A stretch of DNA of 64,000 bases from Lampris incognitus (taxonomy: Eukaryota > Chordata > Actinopteri > Lampriformes > Lampridae): positions 14,054,637 through 14,118,636 of the forward strand of contig NC_079219.1 in assembly GCF_029633865.1 (NCBI RefSeq), given 5' to 3'. The notes under the pieces were generated by a model. It worked only from the letters and a program-made list of their open reading frames with translations, ran no database searches and had not been told where the DNA came from. A program made the translations under genes and the position numbers. This document shows, piece by piece, positions 45,837 to 58,096 of the stretch (the stretch's first letter is position 1; each line of letters opens with the position of its first letter).

Positions 45837-47314
45837 GGTTTCGCTCTGTCATGTGTGTGTCACCCAGTTTCGAACTGCTGCGATCTTGTGTTGGCTGGCT
45901 AATTCAAGCCACCGTGAGGCGTAGTCTCGGTCATTAATGAGATGACTCCCAGATCAATTCTTATCGACTGAAAGCTTCCATTGTTGGCTTGTAAGACATT
46001 ACTGTTGTACCATTATCCCTTAATTATATTGAAAGCGGGGCGCCACTGGTGTGGCTTTCTCTCTGGTCCGCTATGAAACCAGACCAACTACTAATCAGTC
46101 TTGGTAGCGCGCATGGCCTCGGGTGGAACCAGCATTACTGCTGCACTCTAATGGCGTCATTAGCAAGCAGCGATGATGTGTAGTTTAGAGCATTGTGTGG
46201 CTGTGTGATTGGCAAGAGACGTGAAAGAAAGGTGTTCAGAGAAACACACCAGCAAATAATCCCTCAACAACCCCCCCCTTTTTTTGTTGCACCGAGTGCT
46301 TCTGGGATTTTTTTCTTTTCTTTTTGTGCTTTGAAATACTGTGATTTGTCGCGATTCTTTCTTTCCCTCGTAAAACGACAATTTTTCTTCTTTTTTTCTT
46401 TGGTCAAAAGCATGAAGGAAGAAATAGCCTGACCGCTGAGGAGCTCGGCTTCATTCATTATACGATGTCCCTGACTCAGGTCAAAGCTCCGGTATGAGAG
46501 GGAAACACACTGCAAACAGTGTGGCGGTGATGGTTTTGTAACGCCTCGGGCCACTGACCAGCGGTAATGCCGTCACTCTGTGAACCTTTCACTATGAGGA
46601 CGGAGAGAGAAGCCGTGCTGAAGAGGGGGTGATGCAGATCTTACAGGAGTCTTTACATAGACCCTGCTGTAATCCACCACTCAGGTAACACGAGCAGCAT
46701 CAGGGAACTCGCTCGCTCTCTCTCTCTGTCTATTTGACCTTAATCTGCAGTGAATTATCAGCACGCCATTCCCGTATTGATGTCCCGTGGTGTGTGTCAC
46801 TCTGGGAATGGGGTACTGACGAGGAAACAATGCATTCTTTTATACATTCACCGGGAGCACAGCACTGAGTAGTTCATACGACACTGATTTACAGTAAGTT
46901 AATAATCGAAATGACGCTTAGCGTTACTCAAAGGACAGGTTCGAGAAAATACATCCCATTTGTTGCGCTGTCAGTTACAGCATCAATCAATACAACCTTA
47001 CACCTTGTTGTTTACGGATAATGGTCTCTGGAAGACACATCGATACGGTGTTCCAGCTTCGCTTTGTGGGATCATAGCTTCCAGGCTGACACCGGTGCAG
47101 ACAGAGCAGCCAGAGGGCACAGCTGAGGGTGCAGGGCAGGTTTTGATAAAGCATGGCCTTGATGTGGCCTTGGTGCCTGAAGTGTTACTTGCTGCCCGGC
47201 ATTATTGTGAGACGGTAAAACATAGTTGTGGCTCCACACCAGCTGACCTCCTATGGCAGCCTGTGAAGCCTGGAGTATTTCACCAGATCAGGACAATGAT
47301 TTTACCGGCCCGTA
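45837..47314. other. No gene recognised
   Basis: Low-copy DNA. The plus frame 46960-47385 runs into the MITE at 47315, so its C-terminal part is transposon sequence. I see no host domain in the remainder. Confidence 0.45.
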
Positions 47315-47734
47315 CAGATAGCAAAATTGCTGTGGCCCGGACCCGTCCCGCACCCTTCGTCCAGCCCACATACCACGTGGAATGATGGCAATTGGGTGGT
47401 CCGCTCCTGTTTGCCAGATCTGGGCCAGAACCAAGCCATAGCAATGCCACATGTGCCACATATTTGCCAAAGGTGGCCCACATTTGTTTTGTGATATTAG
47501 CATCATATTCACCATTTACCACACGGGCCGCTTCAGTGTCACATCCAGATTACATGTTGCTGAGAGCACCGCATCTTTGCCAAAAAAGGCCCACATTTGA
47601 GTTGGCATATTTTGGGCCATATTTGCTATTATACATGTGGGCCACTTCAGGCTCACATCCATTTTGTCAGGGCCAGAAGAAGGCCATCAGTGCCGCATCA
47701 TTGCCTGAAGTGACCCACATCTGTATGCTATCTG
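47315..47734. mobile_element. MITE-like element, copy 1 (420 bp)
   Basis: Ends are inverted: CAGATAGCA at 47315 and TGCTATCTG at 47726-47734. The interior is made of imperfect repeats on the theme GGCCCACATTTG / TTTGCCAAA / GTGGGCCACTTCAGG. The same element occurs inverted at 48.4-48.9 kb. No coding frame. The superfamily is undetermined. Confidence 0.8.
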
Positions 47735-47999
47735 GGCGCTATCCTCATCCTCCACATCCCCAAGTTGCCCGGTCTGCCTGCCTTCCCTCAGTGAGAAGGT
47801 GACAGGATCAAAGATGTCCTCAGTTTTCGGGGCTCTTGATATCTCACCACACAATGGCCGTGAGCGTTGGACACTGTCAATCTCTCTTGCACATCTTTAA
47901 CGTTTTTCTTCTTGTAAATTCAGTTTGTCTGCTTCCATGCAACATGGTCTGTACATGTCTTCAATCTGACTTTAGCGGTCAGGCAACAAAGGTTCTGAA
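47735..47999. other. No gene recognised between the MITE and the next SINE
   Basis: Nothing recognisable on either strand. Confidence 0.55.
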
Positions 48000-48372
48000 T
48001 TACATTTCTTTCCCCCCCCCCTTTTTTTTTCTCCCCAATTGTATCCGGCAAACTACTGCCCCCTCTTCCGAGCCGTCCTGGTCACTGTTCCACCCCCTCT
48101 GCTGATCCGGGGAGGGCTGCAGACTACCACATGCTTCCTCTGATACATGTGGAGTCATCAGCCGCTTCTTTTCACCTGACAGTGAAGAGTTTCGCCAGGG
48201 GGACGTAGCATGTGGGAGGATCATGCTATTCCCCCCAGTTCCCCCTCCCCCCTGAACAGGTGCCCCAACTGACCAGAGGAGACGCTAGCGCAGCCGCCAG
48301 GACACATACCCACATCCGGCTTCCCACACGCAGACACTGCCAATTGTGTTTGTAGGGACGCCCGACCAAGCC

Positions 48373-48905
48373 GGATAGCATCCAGATGTGGGCCACTTCA
48401 GGCAATGATGCGGCACTGATGGCCTTCTTCTGGCCCTGACAAAATGGATGTGAGCCTGAAGTGGCCCACATGTATATAATAGCAAATATGGCCCAAATAT
48501 GCCAACTCAAATGTGGGCCTTTTTTGGCAAAGATGCGGTGCTCTCGGCAACATGTAATCTGGATGTGACCCTGAAGTGGCCCATGTGGTAAATGGTGAAT
48601 ATGGTGTTAATATCACAAAACCTATTTCCACGGGCTACCAAAATTGTGTAACCCGTGGAAATAGGTACCACACAGGACACAATCACTACTTTTGGGGTTC
48701 TTTATTTTCTTGTTATCTCTCAGAAATGGGACGGTGAGCCACCTTTGGCAAATATGTGGCACATGTGGCATTGCTATGGCTTGGTTCTGGCCCAGAACTG
48801 GCAAACAGGAGCAGACCACCCAAGTGCCATCATTCCACACGGTATGTGGGCCGGATGAATTGTCGGGTGTGGGATGGGTCCGGGCCACAGCAATTTTGCT
48901 ATCTG
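48373..48905. mobile_element. MITE-like element, copy 2, inserted in the SINE
   Basis: Reverse-complement copy of 47315-47734 (for example TGGCCTTCTTCTGGCCCTGAC, GCCAACTCAAATGTGGGCC in halves of this motif, and TTGCTATGGCTTGGTTCTGGC) with end TTGCTATCTGG. It carries a 117-bp insert at 48621-48737 that copy 1 lacks. Confidence 0.9.
48621..48737. repeat. 117-bp insert starting with a 14-nt perfect hairpin, inside MITE copy 2
   Basis: CCTATTTCCACGGG (48621-48634) and its exact reverse complement (48652-48665) with a 17-nt loop, followed by a 72-bp stretch. About 9 bases of the MITE (CAAATGTGG by comparison with copy 1) are missing at the site, so the event replaced sequence. Confidence 0.85.
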
Positions 48906-49001
48906 GGGAGGTAACACTGGGATTCGAACCGGAGATCCCCATGTCGGTAAGCAAGGGAATAGACCACTACACTACCCGGATGCCGCCCGAGTTGCATTTC
49001 T

Positions 49002-50380
49002 ATTTGTACAACACACAGTGCTTGAAGTATTCACGTTGAGTATTCAGATTATGAGATTGACTAGTAAACATTACATTTGTTTACATTCATTTCAAAACTC
49101 TTCATAAACCCTCATCCTGATCATGAGAAACCTGAACATAGATTCATACCCGGGATGCTGAGGCTTTTCAGCCACTGATCACATTCACTGTTTTTGTAAT
49201 TGGTACAAATTGTTCTCCATTGTAATAGTCATAATATTCTATTGATTTTTTTTCTTCTCCTTTTCAATTTGTGACTTGTCAATTAAGTGTGTAAAGAAAA
49301 GAATCATTGACCCCCCACACCCCCTTAAATGTTCAACCACCTAGCAACCACAGCACCAGAGCCCCGCCTGCCAGACTTCAACACAGTTTCCATCTGGAGG
49401 AGTGATAAACAACATCACTTAAGACCATGATGCTAATGTCCCCTACTGGCCGTCACTGTCCTGTTGTTACTCTGGACCACTGTGCAATGCAAGATTGCAC
49501 AATTGCACACACACACAATGGGAGGATGTTTTGCACATTAAGGATACGGTTTGATTTCTATCCCTTCATTTTTTTCCTCCATGCTTTAATTCATATTACA
49601 TATTTTGTTTTTATATATTTTTTCTACTTTTTGTTGCATGTTTTAACATTTGCTTGTTAGGAAGATCCATAAGTAATCATTTTATTGTAGCGGCTGCACT
49701 GTATAGCTGTGGCAAATGACAAATAAACAAACTAAAACTGAAAGATGCATGTACCGTACTAATCCTTATCCTACGTATCCTCATGAACGCCTCGGCTGGC
49801 ATGTTAACCACTAATAAACGCAGCAGCTCCATAGAACGGACCCTACCAAATATACCAAATCACTATTACAAACCAGTGCAGGTCTATCCAGTTACACGTT
49901 TACCCACAAGTTAAATCAACTCCAGCCCTAGATAATAAATAGTTAATCTATAACGATATAATTTGGGATATATTCCTCCCCTGGAGAAAACTGGCTCCCT
50001 GCGTGTTTTCTTCATCTGGAGCTGCAGGACGGAGAGAAGGGTGTTAGTCCTCTCTGTCAGAGATAAGACAGCCAAGAATGATAGCGAGGGAAGGGAAAGG
50101 CCCTGCTATCTGATATACCAGGGACTTGAAATTTGCTGTGAATACCAACAGGGAACAAGACACTGCCGTTCTACCATGGTGGACGGAGGGCTAACACTTT
50201 AACCTTTTACCATTTTTGCCGCAGTTGGAGGTGGCTGTTGGCTTTTGAGCAGTGATATTTTCAACACGTGGAGCATGACTGAGTCCTGCTGAGAACTCAG
50301 GAGAAAAAAGAAATACATTTCAGACCTGTTTATTTGATGCCTTTTGTCACAAACATCTTATTTATGATCCACATATATAA
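49002..50380. other. No gene recognised
   Basis: Low-copy AT-rich DNA without domain or repeat signatures. Confidence 0.5.
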
Positions 50381-50794
50381 GATATTTGACAAAAGCTGGA
50401 GGGGGCAGAGTTGAAGATGCTAAGATTTTCATTGGGAGTGACGAAGAAGGACAGGATTAGGAACGATTATATTGGAGGGACCGCTCAGGTTGGACGGTTT
50501 GGAGACAAAGCAAGAGAGGCAAGATTGAGATGGCTTGGACATGTGTGGAAGAGAGATACTGGGCATATTGGGAGAAGGATGCTGAATATGGAGCTGCCAG
50601 GGAAGAAGAAAAGAGGGAGGCCAAAGAGGAGGTTTATGGATGTGGTGAGAGGGGACATGCAGGTGGCTGGTGTGACAGAGGAAGATGCAGAAGACAGGAA
50701 GAGGTGCAAACGGATGATCTGCTGTGGCGACCCCTAACGGGAGCAGCCGAAAGTAGTAGTAGTGTTAGTAGTAGTAGTAGTTTTGTCAAATATC
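50381..50794. repeat. Inverted 14-bp repeat exactly flanking RTE copy 4
   Basis: GATATTTGACAAAA at 50381-50394 and TTTTGTCAAATATC at 50781-50794, perfect reverse complements immediately outside the LINE. Confidence 0.92.
50395..50780 (+). mobile_element. RTE-clade LINE copy 4, 3' end
   Basis: A plus-strand frame 50411-50737 encodes the same C-terminus as copy 3 (LKMLRFSLGVTK, RWLGHVWKRDTGHIGRR, RGRPKRRFMDVVRGDMQVAG, EDAEDRKR) and ends in GCGACCCCTAACGGGAGCAG and (TAG)n. It starts inside ELKML, so only about 110 codons remain. It is flanked by inverted, not direct, repeats. Confidence 0.93.
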
Positions 50795-50930
50795 AGTACA
50801 GTATATGAAGTCATAAAAATTCCCATCATACCATCAACATTACCATTCATTGATGGGAACATTGATTCCTTGAGATGTCATTCTGATATACAATGCAATG
50901 GTGAACAATGTAAAATATATTACAAGTTAT

Positions 50931-51404
50931 ACTAATGACAACGTCTGGGTGGTGTGGCGGTCTGTTCTGTTGCCTACCAACATGGGGATCGCCGGTTCGA
51001 ATCCCCGTGTTACCTCTGGCTTGGTTGGGCATCCCTACAGACACAATTGGCCGTGTCTGTGGGTGGGAAGCCGGATGTGGTAGGTATGTGTCCTGGTCAC
51101 TGCACTACCGCCTCCTCTGGTCGGTCGGGGCACCTGTTTGGGGGGGGGGACTGGGGGGAAGGGGAATAGCGTGATCCTCCCACACGCTACGTCCCCCTGG
51201 CGAAACTCCTCACTGTCAGGTGAAAAGAAGCGGCTGGTGACTCCACATGTATGGGAGGAGGCATGTGGTAGTCTGCAGCCCTCCCTGGATCGGCAGAGGG
51301 GGTGGAGCAGCAACCGGGACGGCTCGGAAGAGTGGGGTAATTGGCTAAAAATTCAGCTGGGGAGAAAAAGGGGGAAATGTAAAAAAAAAATTAAACTAAT
51401 GACA
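50931..51404 (+). mobile_element. Family A SINE, full length, perfect 10-bp TSD
   Basis: The body 50941-51394 has GTCTGGGTGGTGTGGCGG, GGTTCGAATCCCCGTGTTAC, the standard body, and the tail GCTGGGGAGAAAAAGGGGG with A-run. ACTAATGACA lies at 50931-50940 and 51395-51404. Confidence 0.96.
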
Positions 51405-54400
51405 TAATCAAACCAGCAAGAGCATTATGGGATGGCACCATGGTAACTTTCAGGTGCAACTTGCACATACAGATCCGTTTCACAATTCAAGGACAAGCTC
51501 ATGTGCAAGTTTATGTGTACGTCCCACCCTCCTATTAGCTTGGGTCTGTTCTGCACAACAACAACGGATGACAAACGGGACATCAACGCAGTGTTTGCAA
51601 GCTCGAGCATCGATTGATAGGTCTGGACTCTGTTAGAGGATATCCAGCCGGATCCCTCAGCTGATTACTTTCTCTGCTCTCCCTCCTGTCACGGCGATCA
51701 TTTCCCTCGGTGTCTGACAGGCGATACCGTCTGGCGTTTGACCTCTGAGCATCTCCTCGTCATCCGTGAGCGCGAGCTGACAGCGGCTTACTGCCAAGCG
51801 CTCAGGCCTGCTCGCCGAGGAGAGAGAGGGCAGCTCTACTGGAGACCGTTTTTTTTTTTGCCCTCAAGAAACCGCATAGCTATCTATAGCAGAGGGCTCA
51901 TCAGCTGTCGGGGAATTTTCAACTCTCTATTTTAGTCCTATTAATTTATTAAAACCTGTCTCTATTATAAATCTGAAGCTTCCCCCCTTTTTTAAAAAAT
52001 CTCATTTGACCAGTCATCAATTTCCGTCCTCTCTATTTCACTTGCTTTTACCCTTCCAGCACCTGACAGTTTTTCGGTGGCATGTAAAGGGAGTCAAACT
52101 TAAACAACTTGAGGGGGAGCCATCGCTTCAAACATGAATATAAGAAAAACAGTTTAGCCAGGGAGGGATTTCTCAGCGCTTCCTGTCAGCAGCTTCTGTT
52201 GTGCAGGACGGTGGGCTAATGAAAGCTCCACACCCTGCTGAGAAGCTTTACCTCTGATCTTCGGAAGATCATGTTGGAGGTTTTATTTTATTTTTTTGAT
52301 AAGCTATTTTTTGTTTATGGCTTTTTCCTTTTAGAAAGACAAAAAAGCACGTGCCACAGGAGAACAAAGCACCAGAACACCCCGTGGCCTGCGCCGGGCT
52401 GGCAGCTCGGCCAAACGGGCAACCCTGAAAGGAATTTCGGAGCGAACCACCCAGTCACAATCTCGTGAAATGATCAAAAACCGATTCCCAGTTTTCCCCA
52501 GTCTCAACAGCGGCTGGCAAAACACAAAACCGCATTTCTCGTTTGATACACAATAAAACACTGAACTGTTTAACAAGTGCCGCTGAACAGTGTAGCACGT
52601 GCCCCTCTCTGATATAGATTTATAGCTAAGTCAGCGACTTACATGAATCTAGAGCGTATTTTAAGAGAATAGAGAATGATGTGCGGTTTGAATAATGAAA
52701 ACACTGACAGAGACCTGGTATCACTACACTGCAGTGCAGCAGCAGCAGTATCTCGCTTCACCAAGTAGGAGGACACAGAGAAAAGATTGGGCCTGTACAA
52801 AGTCTTCTGTGTAACTTTGGAAAAATCATACTTAATGGCAAGATAAAAATTGGGCTCGAGTCAAGAAACGAAATGACAGATAAGTGGTGAACCTCGATAC
52901 ACGTCACACAATACACTTTTGTAGACAGAAGTGAACCGTTCACAGTATTCAGCTGCAAAGCTCCATCACCAGCAATTTGCTCTGGTCTGAGTGTCAGCTG
53001 CAATTCTTTGATTTGCTCCAGTGAAAATGATGTGAAGAAAAAAAAATGTAATGCAAGGTGATCACTACTAAAGCCTCTTCTGGTGCCGAACAGATGTGCG
53101 TAATTTGAATCCCCCATTATTTTCTATTACAGCGCAACATGCCGTCGAAGCAGAAGTCTCTATACGGCCCCCTCACACAACTGCTTCTCACTCATTCTCA
53201 GCTCCACAATCCCACTCCCTTCTCAGCAGGACACCTGGACCAGAGTGGGGAACAGGCTGCCATCATCCAGGTGATCACAGGCAGGCTCCATTGATGCTGC
53301 ATTCCCCAGATTCCCAGTGGTAGTCTCCATACAAGGAACCTGTTTTCAATATCAAACATGTTCTTTGTGTGATGGCAGAGGAACTCGGATGAAAAGGTGT
53401 GCTTCCAGGCATCATTCATCTGCAGGCTGTGCACTTCAGGACTTTTGCCGGTGGGTTTAGTCTTACTTTCTAGAATGTTCAGGACTGCATATTAATTTCC
53501 AATGAAGGTTTGGTACATTCACACAGACGTCACTGTATCTTGTCACATGCATCCTCTTCATAATTAATAGCCACGACAACAATGGCATTCCCATGTGAAC
53601 TGTCTTAAGTGGCTTTGCTTGTGCACTGCCTATCTCTCATCTTGGGCTGTGTAGTGGGACATCATGGCCAACTATATGTTGTTTACATTAGTACACAGAG
53701 GGATGAGAGAAAATAAAATTCAAAGGTAACATGAAAGAGATGATGTCCTCATCTAGACAACACTTGTTCAATTAAAACAATCCGTGCCCTGTCTCGATTG
53801 AAATCCAACCTAGCTTACCTCTATCTCAGTGACATCTTTTCTTGACATGATGCGGGGATGCAGATTGTGTGTTCAATCAAAAATCTACACCTTCCTCTCA
53901 AGTGGTGGATTTCAGCTGCGGGCATTCCTCCAGGGTCTCTTTACCACCTTTCTGCACTGTGAGTGGTTCTGAGATTGTGGGGGTGTGCTGATGCTGGCTT
54001 TAGATTAATGCTACGAATCCTCAGGTCCAGCCAAGATAAGTCCAGACCAGGTGACTTCAGCAGAATCTGTCCCCACTGGGAGTGTCGGTAGTCTGGTTAT
54101 CTGATACTGGAGAGCTATGATCAAGACACACAACCGTGGATAGGGGGGAGTTTTAGCCCCATCTTGCACTGCCCAGATATAGTAGGGTTATCTTTCCACA
54201 TCACAGAGTGACACGATGTTGCTTCTCCGAGGACAATGCTTGCAGTTATGGAGACACGCCACGGTTCCCCGTGGAGTATTCGTTCGAAGTCAACCGCACT
54301 TATAAACACACCCGTGGGTGTTGATTGCAGATACGGCAGGGCAGCTCCTTATTGTAAGGTTCTGCATAATTTGAGACGACTCCTACATCAACACTGTTTT

Positions 54401-55568
54401 GATGTTCAGTTTCAAGAACCCTATATAATTTACAATAGCTTTTGCTATGCAGAGATGTGTGTTGGATGGAGTCCAGGATGGAATGCTGGCTGTATGGATG
54501 ACTGCACTGTATCAAGAGAGATGGCTCGTTTGAAAAAAAGATGATTATATTCATTATAGGATCATAAAGGAAGACATTGATTTCGACCTCTGGGCCTTTT
54601 CCCTGGGCCTTTTCTTCAGCTACTCTCGCTGGTCCAATTGGCCTCACATATTAAGCCAAATGACTTGCATTAACTCATCCAATAATTCTGTTCAGTTTAA
54701 CCAGCATTAAAAATACAGTTTCCATGTACCCTTGTTATCTGGGAAGCTTTACAAATGTCTTACACCCACAACAAATTCATTTAATTGCCGAGACATTTAT
54801 ATAGACATTTTGCCTGAGTGGACAAGCCAAATTTGCATATCTGTTTAGTAAAGCATACCATTTCAAATTTTATCACAAATTGCATCATAGTGTGATATAT
54901 TTGTGTATCTTTGCCTCACATATATGTCTCAGAAATGCTTTATCAATCTTCACCTGCTAAAACAATGGGTATAGACCCTCTTTGCTTTTCATCATAGATG
55001 AACAGCTTAGTTTAGCAGGGTACATTTTCATATACTACTGTAGAGATGGTTCCCCATTCTATTAGTGTCCATAAATTATTTAACACCATTACCCATTCAA
55101 ATGATGTACATGTAATTTCACCCCTGGTAAAAGCCTTCATAATTTCTGCTATTAGCTATAAAGGAAATGAATGGGGATGTTCTGATTGGAATTTTTCTTT
55201 GGTTTGATGTAGAAGAAAACATAAATAATAGCGTGATAATTGCACAAATCCTGACACATAATGAACCAAATAAAAAGCTGCAAAGCTTTTACCAAAACTG
55301 ATTTATCTCCATTTTGAATGATTAAGCTCGCTGCAGGGAAAACATAGCAATAGGGAGCGAGAAAGGAAGACGGCATGGCTTTGCTGGTTCATTTTGAAGT
55401 GATTTTTGAGGGTCAACACTGACGTGCCTTTCTCCTTCCAATGTGCCGGAATCTTGTCACACAAATCGTTACATATTAATTAACCAAGAAAGATCAAAGA
55501 AGGTTGAATCAGTTCATCTGGATACAATGTTATACGTTTCATCACTCAACTAAGTGACCAAGAAAGAG
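51405..55568. other. No gene recognised; long low-copy stretch
   Basis: Over 4 kb nearly free of repeats, which is unusual in this window. 54700-55150 is AT-rich with frequent TTTAGTAAA / ATTTGCAT (an octamer-like ATTTGCAT at 54831) motifs. No exon-like frame is recognisable. It may hold regulatory DNA. Confidence 0.4.
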
Positions 55569-56047
55569 AACAAATTATTATTATTTTTTTTTTTGATTCC
55601 CCCCTTTTTTCCTCCCCAATCATACCCGGCCAATTACTCCACTCTTCCGAGGCGTCCCGGTCTCTGCTCCACCCCCTCTGCCGAGCCGGGGAGGGCTGCA
55701 CACAATACATGCCTCCTCTGATACATGTGGCGTCGCCAGCCGCTTCTTTTCACCTGACAGTGAGAAGTTTCGCCAGGGGGGACATAGCACGTGGGAGGAT
55801 CATGCTATTTCCCCCAGTTCCCTCCCCCTGCCCCAAACAGGTGCCATGACCGACCAGGGGAGATGCTAGTGCAGTGACCAGGACACATACCCACATCCAG
55901 CTTCCCACCCGCAGACATGACCAATTGTGTCTGTAGGGACGCCAATCCAAGCCAGCGGTAACACGGGGATTCGAACTGGCGGTCCCCGTGTTGGTAGGCA
56001 ACAGAATAAACCGCTAGGTCACCCGAACGCCCCAACAACAAATTATT
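55569..56047 (-). mobile_element. Family A SINE, full length, perfect 11-bp TSD
   Basis: Minus-strand copy 55580-56036 with head at 56036 (GGGGCGTTCGGGTGACCTAG), B-box AGTTCGAATCCCC, standard body and T-rich (A-tail) left end. AACAAATTATT at 55569-55579 and 56037-56047. Confidence 0.96.
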
Positions 56048-56269
56048 TCTAAATGACAAATTCGGTTAAGGTTACCGCTGCATCTGTATCAAGTGGACTT
56101 GGTTACCCATCTTATCCACAGAAGAATAACATAAGGTAGTACTTCACACCCAGCTAAGTTTCATCCAGTTCTTCTAATATTCAGTATCCTGACAGGGCTC
56201 GACTCAATTCAAACATTTACTGCATTGTTTCAATGCAGTTGCATTTTAAGTAAAAGGGGGAAATTTTGC

Positions 56270-56640
56270 ACACTGCTTTGACAAAAAAGTGATTTTCATT
56301 AATGAATATAATGCACTAGGACCATGGTTGGTAATTTGTCATAATGTTCAGAGTAATTACAGCACCGTGTAGAAATATCATACGGAAAACCGTAATGGAA
56401 ATTTGTCATTTGAGGCTTTATTTAACGTTGAGAGGGTTGAGCTAAAACATAGATGTCTATGATGACAAAATTAGCTGTTTCATGACATGACAACATCAAG
56501 GTAATTAAGAATTTAATTGCCTGTGAAAACCAGTTTATGCTTAATTGCCATGTTTGTAGTGATTTTGGTAATTGGTGATTAAGATGATGATGATTACTTG
56601 ATGTATGCTGCTGCTCTCACTTATATGGTGTGAAAAGGCG
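56270..56640. promoter_or_regulatory. Candidate enhancer-like AT-rich stretch with clustered homeodomain motifs
   Basis: Within about 130 bp (56490-56620) there are GGTAATTAAGAATTTAATTGCC, GCTTAATTGCC, GGTAATTGGTGATTAAG and GATGATGATTACTTGAT, i.e. several TAATTA/TAATTG cores, plus TGTCA sites nearby. It is free of repeats and has no coding frame. Clustered cores like these are frequent in conserved vertebrate developmental enhancers. Conservation cannot be tested here. Confidence 0.3.
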
Positions 56641-57315
56641 GCAGGGGGGGGGGATAACCCATTAAGAATAATCAGAAAATAATTTTATGAATGCACCCAG
56701 TCAATCTATTTTGCATCTTGTAGTCTTTTTTTCATTGGACACATGGGTTTAATTTGGACTATAAAGACAAATAATTAAGCTTGTTGCCCCCCCCCCTCCC
56801 CTTTTGTCATTTTAGTGCAAGAAAAAGTTCAAAATCACTTTCTTGGCCTTCCTCAAAGGATGATTACGATGTTTCCTTGCTTCGGTGCTTGGAGGTACTA
56901 TTCAGAGCAGGAAAGTGGCTCTCGAAACAGATTACTTGAATCTCAATGAAAAAATTGATACCCTTTCCTCTTCTAAGGGGAAGGTGGCTGCGATATGTCA
57001 AGACACCAGCGCCCAGATAACCGTGAACAGAAGGGCCTTTGATTGTATCGTTGTTCCAGCTGTTGACATTTAGATGGGACTTGTTCAGTAGAGCGTGCAT
57101 AAAAATGAAACGAGGCTAATTTTTCAGTTCCTGGTGTGCCGCCACCAAATGCAGACAGAAGACACTGAAAAAGAAGGGGCATTGGGTGCAGACAGCGAGT
57201 TAGTTACACCATTATCACCGAGATTTTGTGAGACACGAGCTACTATAGAGGCATCAGATGGGGGGGAAATGGCGTTTGTGCAGTCCTACCGCTTGCATGA
57301 GGCAATGAGGCTGGT

Positions 57316-57736
57316 TTAAAATGTGTCTGTTAGAGTCCGCGGTGGTGTAGCGGTCTAAGCATCGGCTTTGTGTCGATGCAGTTGCCCACTGGGGACTGGG
57401 GTTTGCGCCCCGGTCTCGTCAGATCCGACTATGGCCGGACTCGATGAAGCAGCAATCATTGGCAACGCTGTCTTCGGGAGGGGGGCGGAGTCGGCTTGTG
57501 TTCGTCACATGAATGCGTCTCTGTGTGTGTCGGAAAAAAAAACAGTGGTTCGGCCTGGAGTCGCCTTGTCACGAAAGTGGGGAGGCGGTCTCCTTCGAGA
57601 CTGCCGGCTGGAGAGATGCAGTTGGCGAACGCATGTAGTATGAGGGTGGGTGTTTGAATTAAAATAGGGATTGATTGGCCACTAAATTGGGAGAAAAAAG
57701 GGAAAAATCAGAAATAAATTATTAAAATGTGTCTGT
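57316..57736 (+). mobile_element. tRNA-derived SINE, family D, perfect 15-bp TSD
   Basis: The body 57331-57721 starts AGTCCGCGGTGGTGTAGCGG (A-box-like), GGGGTTTGCGCCCCGG (B-box region), CCGACTATGGCCGGACTCG, CGGTCTCCTTCGAGACTGCC, and ends TTGGCCACTAAATTGGGAGA with A-rich tail, the same terminal motif as family A. TTAAAATGTGTCTGT at 57316-57330 and 57722-57736. Confidence 0.95.
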
Positions 57737-57875
57737 GACTCAACCCCTGTTAGTCCAGTTACTCCGTGGAATCAAAGATTAACTGATAGATCCTGATCCA
57801 AGGCCCCAAATCCCAGTTAGATTGAATGTTTGCATCCCATGATGGCTCCCATATCAGATAACTGTCATGCTGATC

Positions 57876-58019
57876 CATGCATAACACATCCATCCATCCA
57901 TCAATTAGCCTAACTGCTTATCCTGCTGTCAGGGTCGCGGGGATGCTGGAGCCTATCCCAGCAGTCATTGGGCAGCAGGCGGGGAGTCACCCTGGACAGG
58001 CTGCCAGGCCATCACAGGG

Positions 58020-58096
<77 letters not shown>

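Larger units (their letters stand above)
48000..49001 (-). mobile_element. Family A SINE split by a MITE, imperfect TSD
   Basis: Tail and body at 48010-48372 (minus) and head at 48906-48991 (B-box GGATTCGAACC, TAAGCAAGGGAATAGACCAC) join into one SINE when the MITE is removed: AAGCCGG continues with the GGAGGTAACAC seen uninterrupted in the copy at 61.44 kb. TTACATTTCT (48000-48009) and TTGCATTTCT (48992-49001) flank the whole. Confidence 0.93.

Noticed and set aside
46960..47385. 141-codon plus frame
   Set aside because: Its last third is MITE sequence (from 47315) and the first part has no recognisable domain.
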